DNA from: Pedobacter rhizosphaerae
GTDB lineage: Bacteria; Bacteroidota; Bacteroidia; Sphingobacteriales; Sphingobacteriaceae
Assembly: GCF_900111155.1 (NCBI RefSeq)
Contig: NZ_FOGG01000015.1
Location: 62,001 to 126,000, forward strand
DNA: 64,000 nucleotides
Direction of reading: 5' to 3'
Shown here piece by piece: positions 37,053 to 46,166 of this stretch (within the stretch, counting starts at the first letter, position 1; the number at the start of each line of letters is the position of its first letter). The notes beneath the pieces are model-generated. The model did not search any database. It was not told the origin of the DNA and worked only from the letters and a program-made list of their open reading frames with translations. The translations under genes were made by a program, and so were the position numbers.

Positions 37053-38309
37053 TTATGCTCTTTTGAGTGTAAATACAGTAATTTCTGGTAATATCCCAAC
37101 TCTTCCCGGGTAGCCTAAAAATCCGTAACCTACGTTAACATATAACTGTTGCTTTTGTTCCTGGTATAAGCCTGCCCATTCTTTATAAATATATTGAACG
37201 GGGCTCCATTGAGCTTCCTTGAAGCGTACCCCAAATTGCATTCCATGGGTGTGTCCACTAAACATGGCATCTATTTGAGGGTATTTTTGAAGCACTTCTC
37301 CTCTCCAGTGCGAAGGATCATGACTTAATAATAATTTTACAGGTAAATCATCGGTGTGCTGTACCGCCAATTCCATTTTGCCATATTTAGGAAAACGTCC
37401 CATTCCCCAGTTTTCTATACCTAAAATCCCGATTTCCTCTCCGTCTACCTTTAGCCTGCGGTTTTGGTTCATCAAAAGGTCATAACCCATAATCTTGTGC
37501 ACATCTATCATATCTTTTAGATTCTTGGTACGCGCAGGTGATGGATTTTTACCGAATGTGTAATCGCCGTAATCATGATTACCTAAAGTAGAATATACAC
37601 CCAGCGGAGCCTTCACTTTAGCGAAAATATCCTGATAGTCTCTTACTTCATTGGTGAGGTTGTTTACTAAATCACCTGTAAAGAATACAAAATCGGGCTT
37701 CTCTGCCAACAACATTTCCACGCCACCCTTTACCGCGGTTTTGTTGTAAAAACTTCCGGAGTGAATATCCGAAATTTGAGCCATAGTAATCCCGTCAAAG
37801 GCCTTTGGTAAGTTTGGGAGGATTAGGTTTACTCTTCTAACTTGGTAATCGTAGGCACCAGAAATGATGCCCCAGCTTAAAGAAGTTAAAGGAACAGCTG
37901 CGGCAACTAATCCTGCCTTAACTAAAAACTCCGAACGGGTAATAGGCTCTGCCTCACTAATGGGTTCTTTTGCATTAACTTTTTCTTTCTTCCTGATGAT
38001 TCTGGAAAGTTTAATCAGGCCTCTTCTGAGATCATCTATCAATAAGAAAGGAAGCATAACGATTTTACAGGCAACAGTTAAAAAGAATGCTACCAATATT
38101 ACTGCACGAAGTGTTAAAAAGAGATTCAGGTAAATTCCTCCAAAAACACCTATAATCAGAAGGATGCTATAGCCCCAATAAAGTATAGCGAACAGCCTTT
38201 TAGTGCTGGGTTTCCATTTTTTGAAAACGGCAATTATGGCTTTATAACAGTAAATATCAAAGGCAATGATAAAAATGCTGGCAGCAATGATAAAAGGTAA
38301 TCTTCCCAT
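37053..38309 (-). CDS. Membrane metallophosphoesterase
   Basis: Calcineurin-type phosphoesterase, 418 residues. Three N-terminal hydrophobic spans (to about residue 90), a basic linker, then PITRSEFLVKAGLVAAAVPL (near 125-145), which looks like a decayed Tat signal (TRSEFL instead of SRRxFL), then the catalytic domain: ISDIHSG, FTGDLVNN, LGNHDYGDY and FSGHTHGMQ. All metal-binding motifs are intact; it probably acts at the outer face of the membrane. YkuE-like enzymes act on UDP-sugar or lipid phosphates, but the substrate is not known here. Confidence 0.88.
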   Translation of the reverse strand: MGRLPFIIAASIFIIAFDIYCYKAIIAVFKKWKPSTKRLFAILYWGYSILLIIGVFGGIYLNLFLTLRAVILVAFFLTVACKIVMLPFLLIDDLRRGLIKLSRIIRKKEKVNAKEPISEAEPITRSEFLVKAGLVAAAVPLTSLSWGIISGAYDYQVRRVNLILPNLPKAFDGITMAQISDIHSGSFYNKTAVKGGVEMLLAEKPDFVFFTGDLVNNLTNEVRDYQDIFAKVKAPLGVYSTLGNHDYGDYTFGKNPSPARTKNLKDMIDVHKIMGYDLLMNQNRRLKVDGEEIGILGIENWGMGRFPKYGKMELAVQHTDDLPVKLLLSHDPSHWRGEVLQKYPQIDAMFSGHTHGMQFGVRFKEAQWSPVQYIYKEWAGLYQEQKQQLYVNVGYGFLGYPGRVGILPEITVFTLKRA

Positions 38310-38329
38310 TTTAAGCGTAATAGTGATAT

Positions 38330-38375
38330 AAAAAAAGCTTTGAACAATTCTGCAATAGCAGGTTTGTTCAAAGCT
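38330..38375 (-). terminator. Terminator after the AAA ATPase gene
   Basis: AGCTTTGAACAA (38336-38347) pairs with TTGTTCAAAGCT (38364-38375), 12 bp, extended by CTGC/GCAG around an AATA loop; six to seven A precede it on the plus strand and give the T run on the minus strand. It lies 24 bases past the stop. Confidence 0.8.
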
Positions 38376-38398
38376 AAATAAATTATAGAAATAGATAG

Positions 38399-39883
38399 TT
38401 ATCTAAAGTCGTCTTCATCTTCCTGATCAAATTCGGCATTGAACAAGCTTCCAAACATATCGGTAAAGCCAAAACCACCGTTTAAGAAGTTCTTGCTCAA
38501 CTGTGAATATTCTGCAAGGCCATGCAAAACAAATTCCATTAGCAACAGGGTTTGGTTTTCGCTAAGGCGCGGATGAAACTTTTTCACCAAATCATACAAG
38601 CTAGGCACGCTCATTAATACTTTTTTGTATTGAGCATTGGTTAAAGTATCTGTTACATCAAGATTATTTCCTTCAGTAAACCATTCTGCTATCTCGGTGT
38701 ATGGATTAGCGTTTTTACTCTTCTTTGCCTTTTCCGGATCAGGGAAATATCTCGCAAAATGCGATTTAATAGCCTTTCCAATTAAGGTTGTTGCTACGTG
38801 CGCAGGGCCTTCAAGCTCCCCTTCATAAACCAGTTCAATTTTTCCGGTAATGGCTGGAATAATTCCCGCTAAATCTGATAACCGGGCAAAAGTGTCCTTT
38901 TCTCCAGCAATAATCATTCGGCGCTCAGCAGTGCTGATTAAATTTTCATAAGCAGAAATGGTCAAACGGGCCGAAACCCCCGACTTCTGATCGATGTATT
39001 CACTTTTTCTCGCCTCAAATGCAATCTGCTCAATTAAATCCTTAATTAAACCATCCGTTTCTATACTCGATTTCTGTTCAGCAGTTAACCTAGCCTCCTG
39101 GAAGGTGATTTTTCTGGAGATTTCAATACTTTTTGGATAGTGTGTTAAAATCTGACTCTCAATCCGATCTTTTAATGGGGTTACAATGCTTCCACGGTTG
39201 GTATAATCTTCCGGGTTGGCTGTAAATACAAACTGAATGTCAAGTGGCAAGCGCAGTTTAAAACCTCTGATTTGAATGTCCTTCTCTTGTAGCATATTAA
39301 ATAAAGCCACTTGAATACGGGCTTGCAAATCAGGTAATTCATTGATAACAAAAATACCACGGTGAGCCCTTGGGATTAATCCGAAGTGAATTACACGCTC
39401 ATCATTGTAGGTTAATTTTAATGTCGCTGCCTTTATTGGGTCAACATCTCCGATAAGATCGGCTACTGTTACATCCGGAGTGGCTAATTTCTCTGTGTAA
39501 CGCTCACTTCTATGTAACCAGGCAATTTCAGTATCATCACCCTTGGTTGCGATCTCATTTTTGGCATACCAGGAAATAGGGTTTAAAGGATCATCGAAAA
39601 TCTCGCTTCCTGCCACATACGGAATATACTCATCTAACAAATTAACCATCAGGCGGGCAATACGTGTTTTGGCTTGGCCACGTAAACCTAAAAGTAAAAT
39701 GTTATGTCGTGATAATATAGCAGTTTGAAGTTCCGGAATTACAGTCTCATCATATCCGATAATCCCTTCGAAATCCGCTTTGTTTCCCCGCAGTTTTTTG
39801 ATCAGGTTTTCCCGCAGTTCTTCTTTTACAGATCTTGATTTATAGTCGGTTGTTTTAAGTTGGCCTAGTGTTGTATTTTGCAT
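38399..39883 (-). CDS. AAA ATPase of the magnesium-chelatase type
   Basis: 494 residues. Seen: Walker A LLGLRGQAKTRIARL near residue 60, a Walker B-like GIFVINELPDL (Asn-Glu instead of Asp-Glu), sensor segment VFTANPEDYTNRGSIVTPLKDRI, and a helical lid. This is the ChlI/MoxR-related clade; many such proteins in Bacteroidota are labelled magnesium chelatase although no porphyrin pathway is linked. It lies 70 bases after a VWA-domain gene, so the two probably form a MoxR-VWA-like chaperone or insertase pair (inference). Acidic C-terminus. Confidence 0.82.
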   Translation of the reverse strand: MQNTTLGQLKTTDYKSRSVKEELRENLIKKLRGNKADFEGIIGYDETVIPELQTAILSRHNILLLGLRGQAKTRIARLMVNLLDEYIPYVAGSEIFDDPLNPISWYAKNEIATKGDDTEIAWLHRSERYTEKLATPDVTVADLIGDVDPIKAATLKLTYNDERVIHFGLIPRAHRGIFVINELPDLQARIQVALFNMLQEKDIQIRGFKLRLPLDIQFVFTANPEDYTNRGSIVTPLKDRIESQILTHYPKSIEISRKITFQEARLTAEQKSSIETDGLIKDLIEQIAFEARKSEYIDQKSGVSARLTISAYENLISTAERRMIIAGEKDTFARLSDLAGIIPAITGKIELVYEGELEGPAHVATTLIGKAIKSHFARYFPDPEKAKKSKNANPYTEIAEWFTEGNNLDVTDTLTNAQYKKVLMSVPSLYDLVKKFHPRLSENQTLLLMEFVLHGLAEYSQLSKNFLNGGFGFTDMFGSLFNAEFDQEDEDDFR

Positions 39884-39953
39884 TTCGTTGTTTAATGTTT
39901 GAAGTTAATTAGAGCGGTTGCTATTTTTGAAGATTTTTACTTAATCTTTACTA

Positions 39954-41051
39954 CTATTTCACAGTTCTTCTTCTGTTTTTAATATAATCCTCAAAAATAT
40001 ACTCACCTAGTCCGTTTAACGAACTGTAAAAGGCACGTCCACCGTTTATTTGTGTAAATTGGCGAACAAATTGTTGTAAATAAGGATCTTTTGCAATCAT
40101 GAATGTTGTAATCGGAATTTTTAACCGCTTGCATTGGGCAGCCATGTTTAATGTTTTATTAATTACCTTCCGGTCTAATCCGATGCTGTTTTTATAGTAT
40201 TTGCCATTTTCCTTTAAGCAGGTAGGCTTTCCATCGGTAATCATGAAGATTTGCTTGTTATGGGTTTTACGTCTTCTTAATAAATCAGTGGCAAGCTCAA
40301 GGCCGGCATAGGTGTTGGTATGATAAGGACCAACCTGAAGATAGGGTAGATCTTTAACAGTAATTGGCCAGGCATCATTTCCAAAAACTACAATGTCTAA
40401 AGTGTCTTTAGGATATCGGGTTTTGATAAGCTCTGCAAGTGCCATCGCCACTTTTTTGGCTGGTGTAATCCGATCTTCTCCATATAAAATCATGGAGTGG
40501 GAAATGTCGATCATTAAAACCGTTGAGGTAAGGGTCTTAAAATCCTTCTCTTCAACCTCTAAATCCCTTTCCGTTAAGGTGAAGTTACCAATGCCATGAT
40601 TAATCTGCGCATTGTGGATAGAGGCAGTCATGTCTATCTGATCCAGGCTGTCGCCAAAGTTAAACTCTCGCCTGTCAGCATTTTTTTCCTCACCAATTCC
40701 CGATTGGTTACTGTTATGGTTACCTTTTCCTGCTTTTTTTAGCTTTCCGAAAATTTCTTCCAGTGCCGATTTACGCATCGTTTGCTCCGTTTTGGCGGTA
40801 ATCTTAAATTCTCCCGACTGGTTATCTTCCGTGAGATAGCCTTTCTCCTTCAGGTCGTCAATAAAATTGCCGATGCCATAATCATTGTTGGTGAGTTTGT
40901 ATTGCTTGTCTAACTCATTTAGCCAGCTCAGGGCTTCGGCAGCATCTCCTGAGGTATAATTGAGCAACTCGCTAAATAATTTCAGCAACTCTTCAAAACC
41001 TCCTTGCGGTGAATCACCCGGCTTATAATCAGAAAAACGAAAACCTCTCAT
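39954..41051 (-). CDS. VWA-domain protein paired with the AAA ATPase
   Basis: 365 residues, no signal peptide. The N-terminal half is helical and charged. The C-terminal half is a von Willebrand A domain with the metal-ion-dependent adhesion site DISHSM (DxSxS) near residue 178, then THNKQIFMITDGKPT carrying the last MIDAS Asp. Upstream partner of the AAA ATPase in one operon. Function of the pair is unknown; related MoxR-VWA pairs help metal or cofactor insertion. Confidence 0.82.
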   Translation of the reverse strand: MRGFRFSDYKPGDSPQGGFEELLKLFSELLNYTSGDAAEALSWLNELDKQYKLTNNDYGIGNFIDDLKEKGYLTEDNQSGEFKITAKTEQTMRKSALEEIFGKLKKAGKGNHNSNQSGIGEEKNADRREFNFGDSLDQIDMTASIHNAQINHGIGNFTLTERDLEVEEKDFKTLTSTVLMIDISHSMILYGEDRITPAKKVAMALAELIKTRYPKDTLDIVVFGNDAWPITVKDLPYLQVGPYHTNTYAGLELATDLLRRRKTHNKQIFMITDGKPTCLKENGKYYKNSIGLDRKVINKTLNMAAQCKRLKIPITTFMIAKDPYLQQFVRQFTQINGGRAFYSSLNGLGEYIFEDYIKNRRRTVK

Positions 41052-41156
41052 GTGCTCTTATTAACGAATAATCGAAGATAAAAGTTTCAATTTGCATTAT
41101 TTTAAGCGGGATGTCATAATGTGGTTATTGATTAACTGTTTAACTGGTGTTTCTAT

Positions 41157-41580
41157 TGTTTAATTGCTTAATTGTTGAATTGTTGAATTGCTGTGGGCAA
41201 CTGTGAACTGAAAACCGTGAACTGCCAACTGCGAACTGAAAACTGCTCTGGATAGTTTAGTCGGTTAATCGCTGAGTTGTTGAGCTGTCTGGTGCGAAAA
41301 CTGTTTTGGTTGTTTAATTGGTTAATTGTTGAATTGCTGCGGGCAACTGTGAACTGTACTATCGTCTAACTGTTTAATTGCTTAATCGTTGAATTGTTGC
41401 GGGCAACTGTGAACTGAAAACTGAAAACTGTACTATCGTTTAACTGTTTAATTGCTTAATTGCTTAATTGTTGAATTGTTGCGGGCAACTGTGAACTGTA
41501 CTATCGTTTAACTGTTTAATTGGTTAATTGTTGAATTGCTGTGGGCAACTGTGAACTGAAAACTGCCAACTGAAAACTGG
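41157..41580. repeat. Higher-order array of mixed 7- and 8-base units
   Basis: Five copies of a module (units like GTTTAATT, GCTTAATT, GTTGAATT, then GGGCAACTGTGAACTG at 41195, 41341, 41401, 41483 and 41543, then AACTGNN heptamers). Start-to-start distances are 146, 60, 82 and 60 bases. It fills the space between the VWA start and the kinase stop, with no coding potential. Confidence 0.85.
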
Positions 41581-41626
41581 TTTACTATTATACTGTCTAA
41601 CATGATCAGACAATTGGCTTGGAGAA

Positions 41627-41661
41627 CCTTAAACTTTCCACTTTTAACCTTCAACTTTAAA
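41627..41661. repeat. Heptamer array holding the kinase stop codon
   Basis: Plus-strand units in phase: CCTTAAA, CTTTCCA, CTTTTAA, CCTTCAA, CTTTAAA. The last one contains the complement of the kinase stop codon (41657-41659), as at rsmA and hemW. Confidence 0.7.
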
Positions 41662-42535
41662 GCGCCATTTGATAAATTTTCTTGTTGTATTCAGGGTTAG
41701 CGCCAGCTTGTGAGGCTACAAAAGCACCAACTTTACATGCATAATCTAAAGTTCTTTCCATAGGATATCCTTCTAGATAGCAGGCAATGAAAGTTGCGAG
41801 GAAGGAATCTCCGGCACCAACAGTGTCAACCACTTGTACTTTGTAGCCACTGTGCTTAAAAAGCTTACCGTCTTTAAGAACACAGGCTCCTTTATCACCT
41901 AGTGTAAGACAGATAATCTCTATATTAAATTCGTTAGCAAGTTGTTTTAAAAGTTGCTCGTCTGTATTTCCACTGAGTTGGAAGGATTCTTTTACCCAGA
42001 TCAACTCATCCTCATTTATTTTTAAGATATCAGCATACTTGAGCAGTTCGCCAATAAGATCAGGATGGTAGAATGGGCTTCGGAGATTAATGTCGAAAAT
42101 CTTCGTCTTGGCATTTTCCAGTAAGGTGAGTATCGTGTTTTTAGAGGATGCTGCTCTGCAAGTCAGACTACAATAAACAAGTGCATCAGCTGCTTTTACA
42201 GCGGCTATATTTTCGTTGCTGATCTGAATATCATCCCAGGCAACGGGCTGTTTAATCGTATAAGTAGCTTGATGGTTTTCATCCAGATGCACCTCCACTG
42301 TACTGCTTGGAAGCTTTGGGTGTACCTGAACCAAATGTGTTGGATAATCGTTTGAATGCAAAAATGAGATGAGTTCTCTGCCATTCTCATCATCGCCCAC
42401 CGCACTGATAAAGTTACTTTCAATGTTTTGTTTGTGAAGATTTAAAGCTACATTCATACTAGAACCACCCGCTTTTTTTCCTTCCGGGAAAACATCCCAT
42501 AATATTTCGCCTATTGTAATAACTTTATTTTGCAT
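41657..42535 (-). CDS. PfkB-family carbohydrate kinase, probably fructokinase
   Basis: Ribokinase-fold sugar kinase, 292 residues. Seen: substrate-side GGSSMNVALNLHKQNI near residue 18, FDINLRSPFYHPD, ILKINEDEL, and the ATP/anion-hole DTVGAGDSFLATFIACY near residue 236 with the catalytic Asp. Sequence style is closest to fructokinases of Bacteroidota, but the sugar cannot be set by reading. Single gene, with no transporter nearby. Confidence 0.88.
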   Translation of the reverse strand: MQNKVITIGEILWDVFPEGKKAGGSSMNVALNLHKQNIESNFISAVGDDENGRELISFLHSNDYPTHLVQVHPKLPSSTVEVHLDENHQATYTIKQPVAWDDIQISNENIAAVKAADALVYCSLTCRAASSKNTILTLLENAKTKIFDINLRSPFYHPDLIGELLKYADILKINEDELIWVKESFQLSGNTDEQLLKQLANEFNIEIICLTLGDKGACVLKDGKLFKHSGYKVQVVDTVGAGDSFLATFIACYLEGYPMERTLDYACKVGAFVASQAGANPEYNKKIYQMAL

Positions 42536-42631
42536 GTTTTTCGATTAAAGTCGTAAATAAACAATTTTTAATGAGGGAACGAAATATTTGTTTTCATATC
42601 TTTATTCAAATCACCCCAATACTTAACTTTT

Positions 42632-43057
42632 ATGAAAAGAATTTTCCTTGTTATCCTGCTCTTTACCTGTTTAAACGGCTTTGCCCAAAGTAAGAAAGAT
42701 AAACAAGCCATTCTGGATTTGCTGGAGCAACAAAGAACCGACTGGAACAAAGGGAATATAGAGGCATATATGCAAGGTTATGCGAAAACAGATAGTCTGC
42801 TTTTTGTAGGAAAAAGCGGACCAACTTATGGCTGGCAAAAAACTTTAGACAATTACAAACGTGGTTATCCGGATAAGGCTGCCATGGGATTTTTAACGTT
42901 CGGTATTAAAAAAGTAGATTTTCTGAGCAAAGAAACTGCCCTTGTGTTAGGTAGCTGGCATCTTAAGCGAGAAAAAGATGAACCACAAGGCTATTTTACA
43001 TTGATTTTAAAGAAAATAGCAGGAGAATGGAAAGTAGTGGTAGATCATTCGAGTTAA
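42632..43057 (+). CDS. Secreted NTF2-like (DUF4440) protein
   Basis: 141 residues with a Sec signal peptide (MKRIFLVILLFTCLNGFAQ). The remainder, DKQAILDLLEQQRTDWNKGN, the GWQKTLDNYKRGYPD segment, then VLGSWHLKREKDEPQGYFTL and KKIAGEWKVVVDHSS, is a cone-like NTF2/DUF4440 fold. Ligand or enzyme activity unknown. Confidence 0.8.
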   Translation: MKRIFLVILLFTCLNGFAQSKKDKQAILDLLEQQRTDWNKGNIEAYMQGYAKTDSLLFVGKSGPTYGWQKTLDNYKRGYPDKAAMGFLTFGIKKVDFLSKETALVLGSWHLKREKDEPQGYFTLILKKIAGEWKVVVDHSS

Positions 43058-43641
43058 ATATTTTCCTTCCGTGTATTTCGTGCTTCCGTGGCCGTTTTAA
43101 AATTGCTGGTTGTAGCGTCTCGAATGCTATTATCTTAAGGAGAAAATAAAATAGATTGTCAATTCTGAGCCTCCCGATGTAAAATCGGGACAAGTTGTCG
43201 AAGGGTAATCCATTTTAGTTTTCGACTTATCAAGAAAGGTATTCGAATACTTGTCCTAGCTGACAGCATTTAGCTTAAGTTACAGCATTGGTAGCGTCTC
43301 CCTACGGCCTTATAGAACTAGGCATCCAGACACGCAACACATTTAACCGCAGAGAACGCAGAGATTTTCACAAAGTACACAAAGCTGGGTGCATATTAAC
43401 CTACTCTTTTTTAAACCACCTCATACAACTCAGGCACCTAAGTATTGAGGCGGTCTATTTCCTGTTTTCTTCCGTGTATTTCGTGCTTCCGTGGCTTTTT
43501 AAGATAGCTGGTTGTAGCGTCGATTACTTGTTCTAGGTGACAGCATTTAGCTTAAGTTACAGCATTGGTACCGTCTCCCTACGGCCTTACAGCACTAGGC
43601 ATTCAGCCATGCAACTTGCAACCCGTAACACATTTCTCCCA
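43058..43641. repeat. 584-base spacer made of dispersed and nested repeats
   Basis: Holds two exact 27-base copies starting CTTCCGTGTATTTCGTG (43066 and 43469) and two exact 33-base copies starting TGACAGCATTTAGCTTAAG (43261 and 43538), each with further similar flanks. Also a CGCAGAGAA-CGCAGAGAT tract (43349) and heptamers GCAACTT, GCAACCC, GTAACAC (43611-43631) near the acetyltransferase stop. An 82-codon open frame at 43288-43536 runs through these repeats and looks spurious. Confidence 0.75.
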
Positions 43642-44256
43642 CTATTCCCCTAACTTAAAATTCTTGTAATAGTAATCTTTATCCTCCTCTGTAATTGGAC
43701 GGATCACCTTGCAGGGATTTCCAAAAGCCAGTACATTATCGGGGATGTCTTTTGTAACTACGCTGCCCGAACCGATAACCACATTAGACCCGATTTTAAC
43801 GCCCGCATTAATGACCACATTGCCGCCTATCCAAACACTGTTGCCTATGGTTACAGGCTGTGCCCATTCATATTCCTGATCTCTTAAGTGTGCGTGTATA
43901 GGATGACCAGCAGTATAAATGGCCACATTAGGAGCAATAAACACATTGTTGCCGATGCTTACCTTGGCACAATCTAGTATGACCAAATTAAAATTAGCAT
44001 AAAAGTTATCGCCAATTTTAATATTGTAACCATAATCACATCTAAAGGGAGGTTCAACATAAAACATCTTTTCTGTTTTGCCAAAAAGCTTTTTCAGTAA
44101 TTCTTTTCGTTGTTTAATAAACTTCGGGGCCAGGTTGTTAAACTCGTAAACAACTTCCCGTGCCTTTAATCTTTCTTTTGATAGTTCAGCATCACCTGCC
44201 TGGTAGGCTTTACCTGCCAGCATTTTTTGTTTTTCCGTAAGTACGATAGCTTCCAT
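43642..44256 (-). CDS. Sugar O-acetyltransferase (hexapeptide repeat)
   Basis: Maltose/galactoside acetyltransferase-type enzyme, 204 residues from the ATG at 44256 (MEAIVLTEKQKMLAG). An N-terminal Mac domain (AGKAYQAGDAELSKERLKAR) precedes the left-handed beta helix; the active-site His is in YTAGHPIHAH; C-terminal SVVTKDIPDNVLAFGNPC. Transfers acetyl from acetyl-CoA to a sugar hydroxyl; trimer expected. The longer frame to 44313 has no homology-like sequence and overlaps the upstream terminator. Confidence 0.9.
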   Translation of the reverse strand: MEAIVLTEKQKMLAGKAYQAGDAELSKERLKAREVVYEFNNLAPKFIKQRKELLKKLFGKTEKMFYVEPPFRCDYGYNIKIGDNFYANFNLVILDCAKVSIGNNVFIAPNVAIYTAGHPIHAHLRDQEYEWAQPVTIGNSVWIGGNVVINAGVKIGSNVVIGSGSVVTKDIPDNVLAFGNPCKVIRPITEEDKDYYYKNFKLGE

Positions 44257-44302
44257 AGCGGCTAATTTAAAAATAAAACCATTACATTTCCATTCTAAAC
44301 AA

Positions 44303-44332
44303 AAACGGGACATCGTTGCCGATATCCCGTTT
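44303..44332 (-). terminator. Terminator after the JmjC-cupin gene
   Basis: AAACGGGA, C, ATCG, loop TTGC, CGAT, A, TCCCGTTT: two paired segments of 8 and 4 bp. On the minus strand a T run follows. It lies 20 bases beyond the stop at 44352. Confidence 0.8.
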
Positions 44333-44351
44333 AGTATATTTTATCAATAAT

Positions 44352-45230
44352 TTAAGGCTTACCTTTTGCTAAAGCTCTTTCTGCAATCTTAACGGCCTTT
44401 TTCTCCCTCCAATGTGCATACTTCTCTTTAAATGTCATCTTAATTAAGCTGTCTATAGCGCCGTGTGTAAACAAACTCCATACGCTGGCTACCTTACGGC
44501 TGATTGATTGATCCCAGGCCCTTAAACTTAATGAAAACGATCCATCAACGTATTTCATCCAGTGCCACATCCCTGTAGGCATAAATAAGGTATCGCCATG
44601 TTCTAAGAAAACTTCATAGCCTTCAACACCATTTAGTGCAGGGAATTTTTCAAAGTCTGGATTATCAACCTGATAATCTTCTAAAGCATAAGTTGCGTTT
44701 GGAAGACAGTATAAACGGTCTTTCCATTTATAATCGAACAAGACAATGTGCTTTCTTCCGCCAAAATGCGTGTGGAAAATATGAGGAAGATCAATATCGT
44801 AATGCAGGAAAGTTACCGAGTTAGAACCGCCAAAAAACATGGCAGGCATACTCTCAATAAAACCTCCCATTAAATCTTTAGGGATTTTGATATCGTTAAT
44901 TAAACTTGGAACTTTTTTAAACAAGTTGAAGAAGAAAATTCTCAATTCAGTAGGTTCACGCTTAATCAAATCCAGGTAATCACCAAATTTCATGTGAGCG
45001 GTAGCCGCATTAATTGGTTTTGAAGGATCAGCTTTTGAATTATCATAAAGTGGAACCTCTAAATCTCCACCAATTTCTTTAAGGTATTCTGTAGTCCATT
45101 TTTCTCTCGCAGGCCAGTCTTTAGTTAAGCCTTTAATCACTAATGGACGTTTAGTTTTCAGATAATTTTTCTTAAAATCTTCTGGAGTTATACTCTCAAC
45201 TGTATCTACAGGTTTTAAAATGAAACTCAT
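44352..45230 (-). CDS. JmjC/cupin-like 2-oxoglutarate oxygenase homologue
   Basis: 292 residues of the cupin-8/JmjC family (FIH-like): VIKGLTKDWPAREKW, then the Fe(II) site FLHYDIDLPHIFHTHFGG (HxD near residue 142), KHIVLFD and the second His in FMPTGMWHWMKYV. The HxD...H triad is present, so an iron/2-oxoglutarate hydroxylase is plausible. Targets of such bacterial enzymes include ribosomal proteins and small molecules; here unknown. Cytosolic, single gene with a strong terminator. Confidence 0.82.
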   Translation of the reverse strand: MSFILKPVDTVESITPEDFKKNYLKTKRPLVIKGLTKDWPAREKWTTEYLKEIGGDLEVPLYDNSKADPSKPINAATAHMKFGDYLDLIKREPTELRIFFFNLFKKVPSLINDIKIPKDLMGGFIESMPAMFFGGSNSVTFLHYDIDLPHIFHTHFGGRKHIVLFDYKWKDRLYCLPNATYALEDYQVDNPDFEKFPALNGVEGYEVFLEHGDTLFMPTGMWHWMKYVDGSFSLSLRAWDQSISRKVASVWSLFTHGAIDSLIKMTFKEKYAHWREKKAVKIAERALAKGKP

Positions 45231-45374
45231 GTTTGCTACTCGGGTATTTATGGCCGAATAGCAAAAGTGTAAATTTTATTTTACAAATTGAATATTCGAA
45301 AAGAAATGTGACGTAAATTACTTAACTACTAATGCGTTTTACCTTAACATAATCATCTAAAAAACAATAATGGA

Positions 45375-46166
45375 TTAGCTTACCAATACCGCTTTGTTTT
45401 TTACAATTGCAGCATAAGCCGCATCCCAAAGATTAATGCGCTGTTGCAAAGCCTGCTTTGCGGTTTCTTCTGCCTCAAGCCAGAAAGCCTCATCCGCCGA
45501 ACAAAGTTTTTCGGTCATACTTAAAGCTAAATGACTGTGGTGATCTCCATCTACTTCAATATGGCGCTCTAAATAATACTTGAAATCAGAAACCTGTTCC
45601 GGTTGAGTGCTATTCAAATCGTTAACCATGCTTAAAAACATGTTAGGAATCAAATCCTCGCGACCAAAAGTAAAGCTGGCCGCTTGAAGGTGGGCTTGAT
45701 TGCTGTTGATGGTTTCAAAAGTAGAATTGATAAAGGCTTGTCCGGCTGCAGGAACCTGGGCCAGCTCTAGCGCCATTTCTAAGCTTCTGCCGTTATTTAA
45801 AGAAATCAGCAATTTATTAATAGTAGAAACATCAGCACCGCATTGTGCCATAGCATCTAAGTAAAGCTCAAAATGACTCTTAACATTTCCGTGTGCATCT
45901 ACATCAGCCTCTTCGCCGGCAACAATTTCATTAATTAACTGTCTGGTAACAGCATCCCCAACAGGTACCCATGGTAAGGTTGTGCAGGTTAAATTAACTT
46001 GTAATGCTTTAAGAAGCGACATGAAATCCCAAACCGCATATATATGGTGCTCCATAAAAATGCGGAGATCTTCTAATTCACTAATTTCAGTGTAAACTTT
46101 GTGGTTGATAATCTGCTGCCTTAAGGGCGCTATACTTTCCTGGATTTTTGAAATCTTGGGGTGCAT
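45375..46166 (-). CDS. DUF3050 protein (haem-oxygenase-like fold)
   Basis: 263 residues matching DUF3050: MHPKISKIQESIAPLRQQII, RIFMEHHIYAVWDFMSLLKA, EADVDAHGNVKSHFELYLDA and HIEVDGDHHSHLALSM. The His/Glu spacing resembles metal-binding helical haem-oxygenase-like diiron proteins; this is inference. Flanked by the JmjC-cupin gene 144 bases downstream, so the two may share metal-dependent oxygen chemistry, though they are not clearly one operon. Confidence 0.8.
   Translation of the reverse strand: MHPKISKIQESIAPLRQQIINHKVYTEISELEDLRIFMEHHIYAVWDFMSLLKALQVNLTCTTLPWVPVGDAVTRQLINEIVAGEEADVDAHGNVKSHFELYLDAMAQCGADVSTINKLLISLNNGRSLEMALELAQVPAAGQAFINSTFETINSNQAHLQAASFTFGREDLIPNMFLSMVNDLNSTQPEQVSDFKYYLERHIEVDGDHHSHLALSMTEKLCSADEAFWLEAEETAKQALQQRINLWDAAYAAIVKNKAVLVS

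Noticed and set aside
41157..41580. Possible CRISPR array
   Set aside because: Repeats are degenerate, unit sizes are mixed, the intervals between the recurring 16-base phrase are themselves repetitive, and no cas gene is present.
43288..43536. 82-codon open frame in the repeat spacer
   Set aside because: It lies across the duplicated repeats and resembles no known protein; the composition is that of the spacer.
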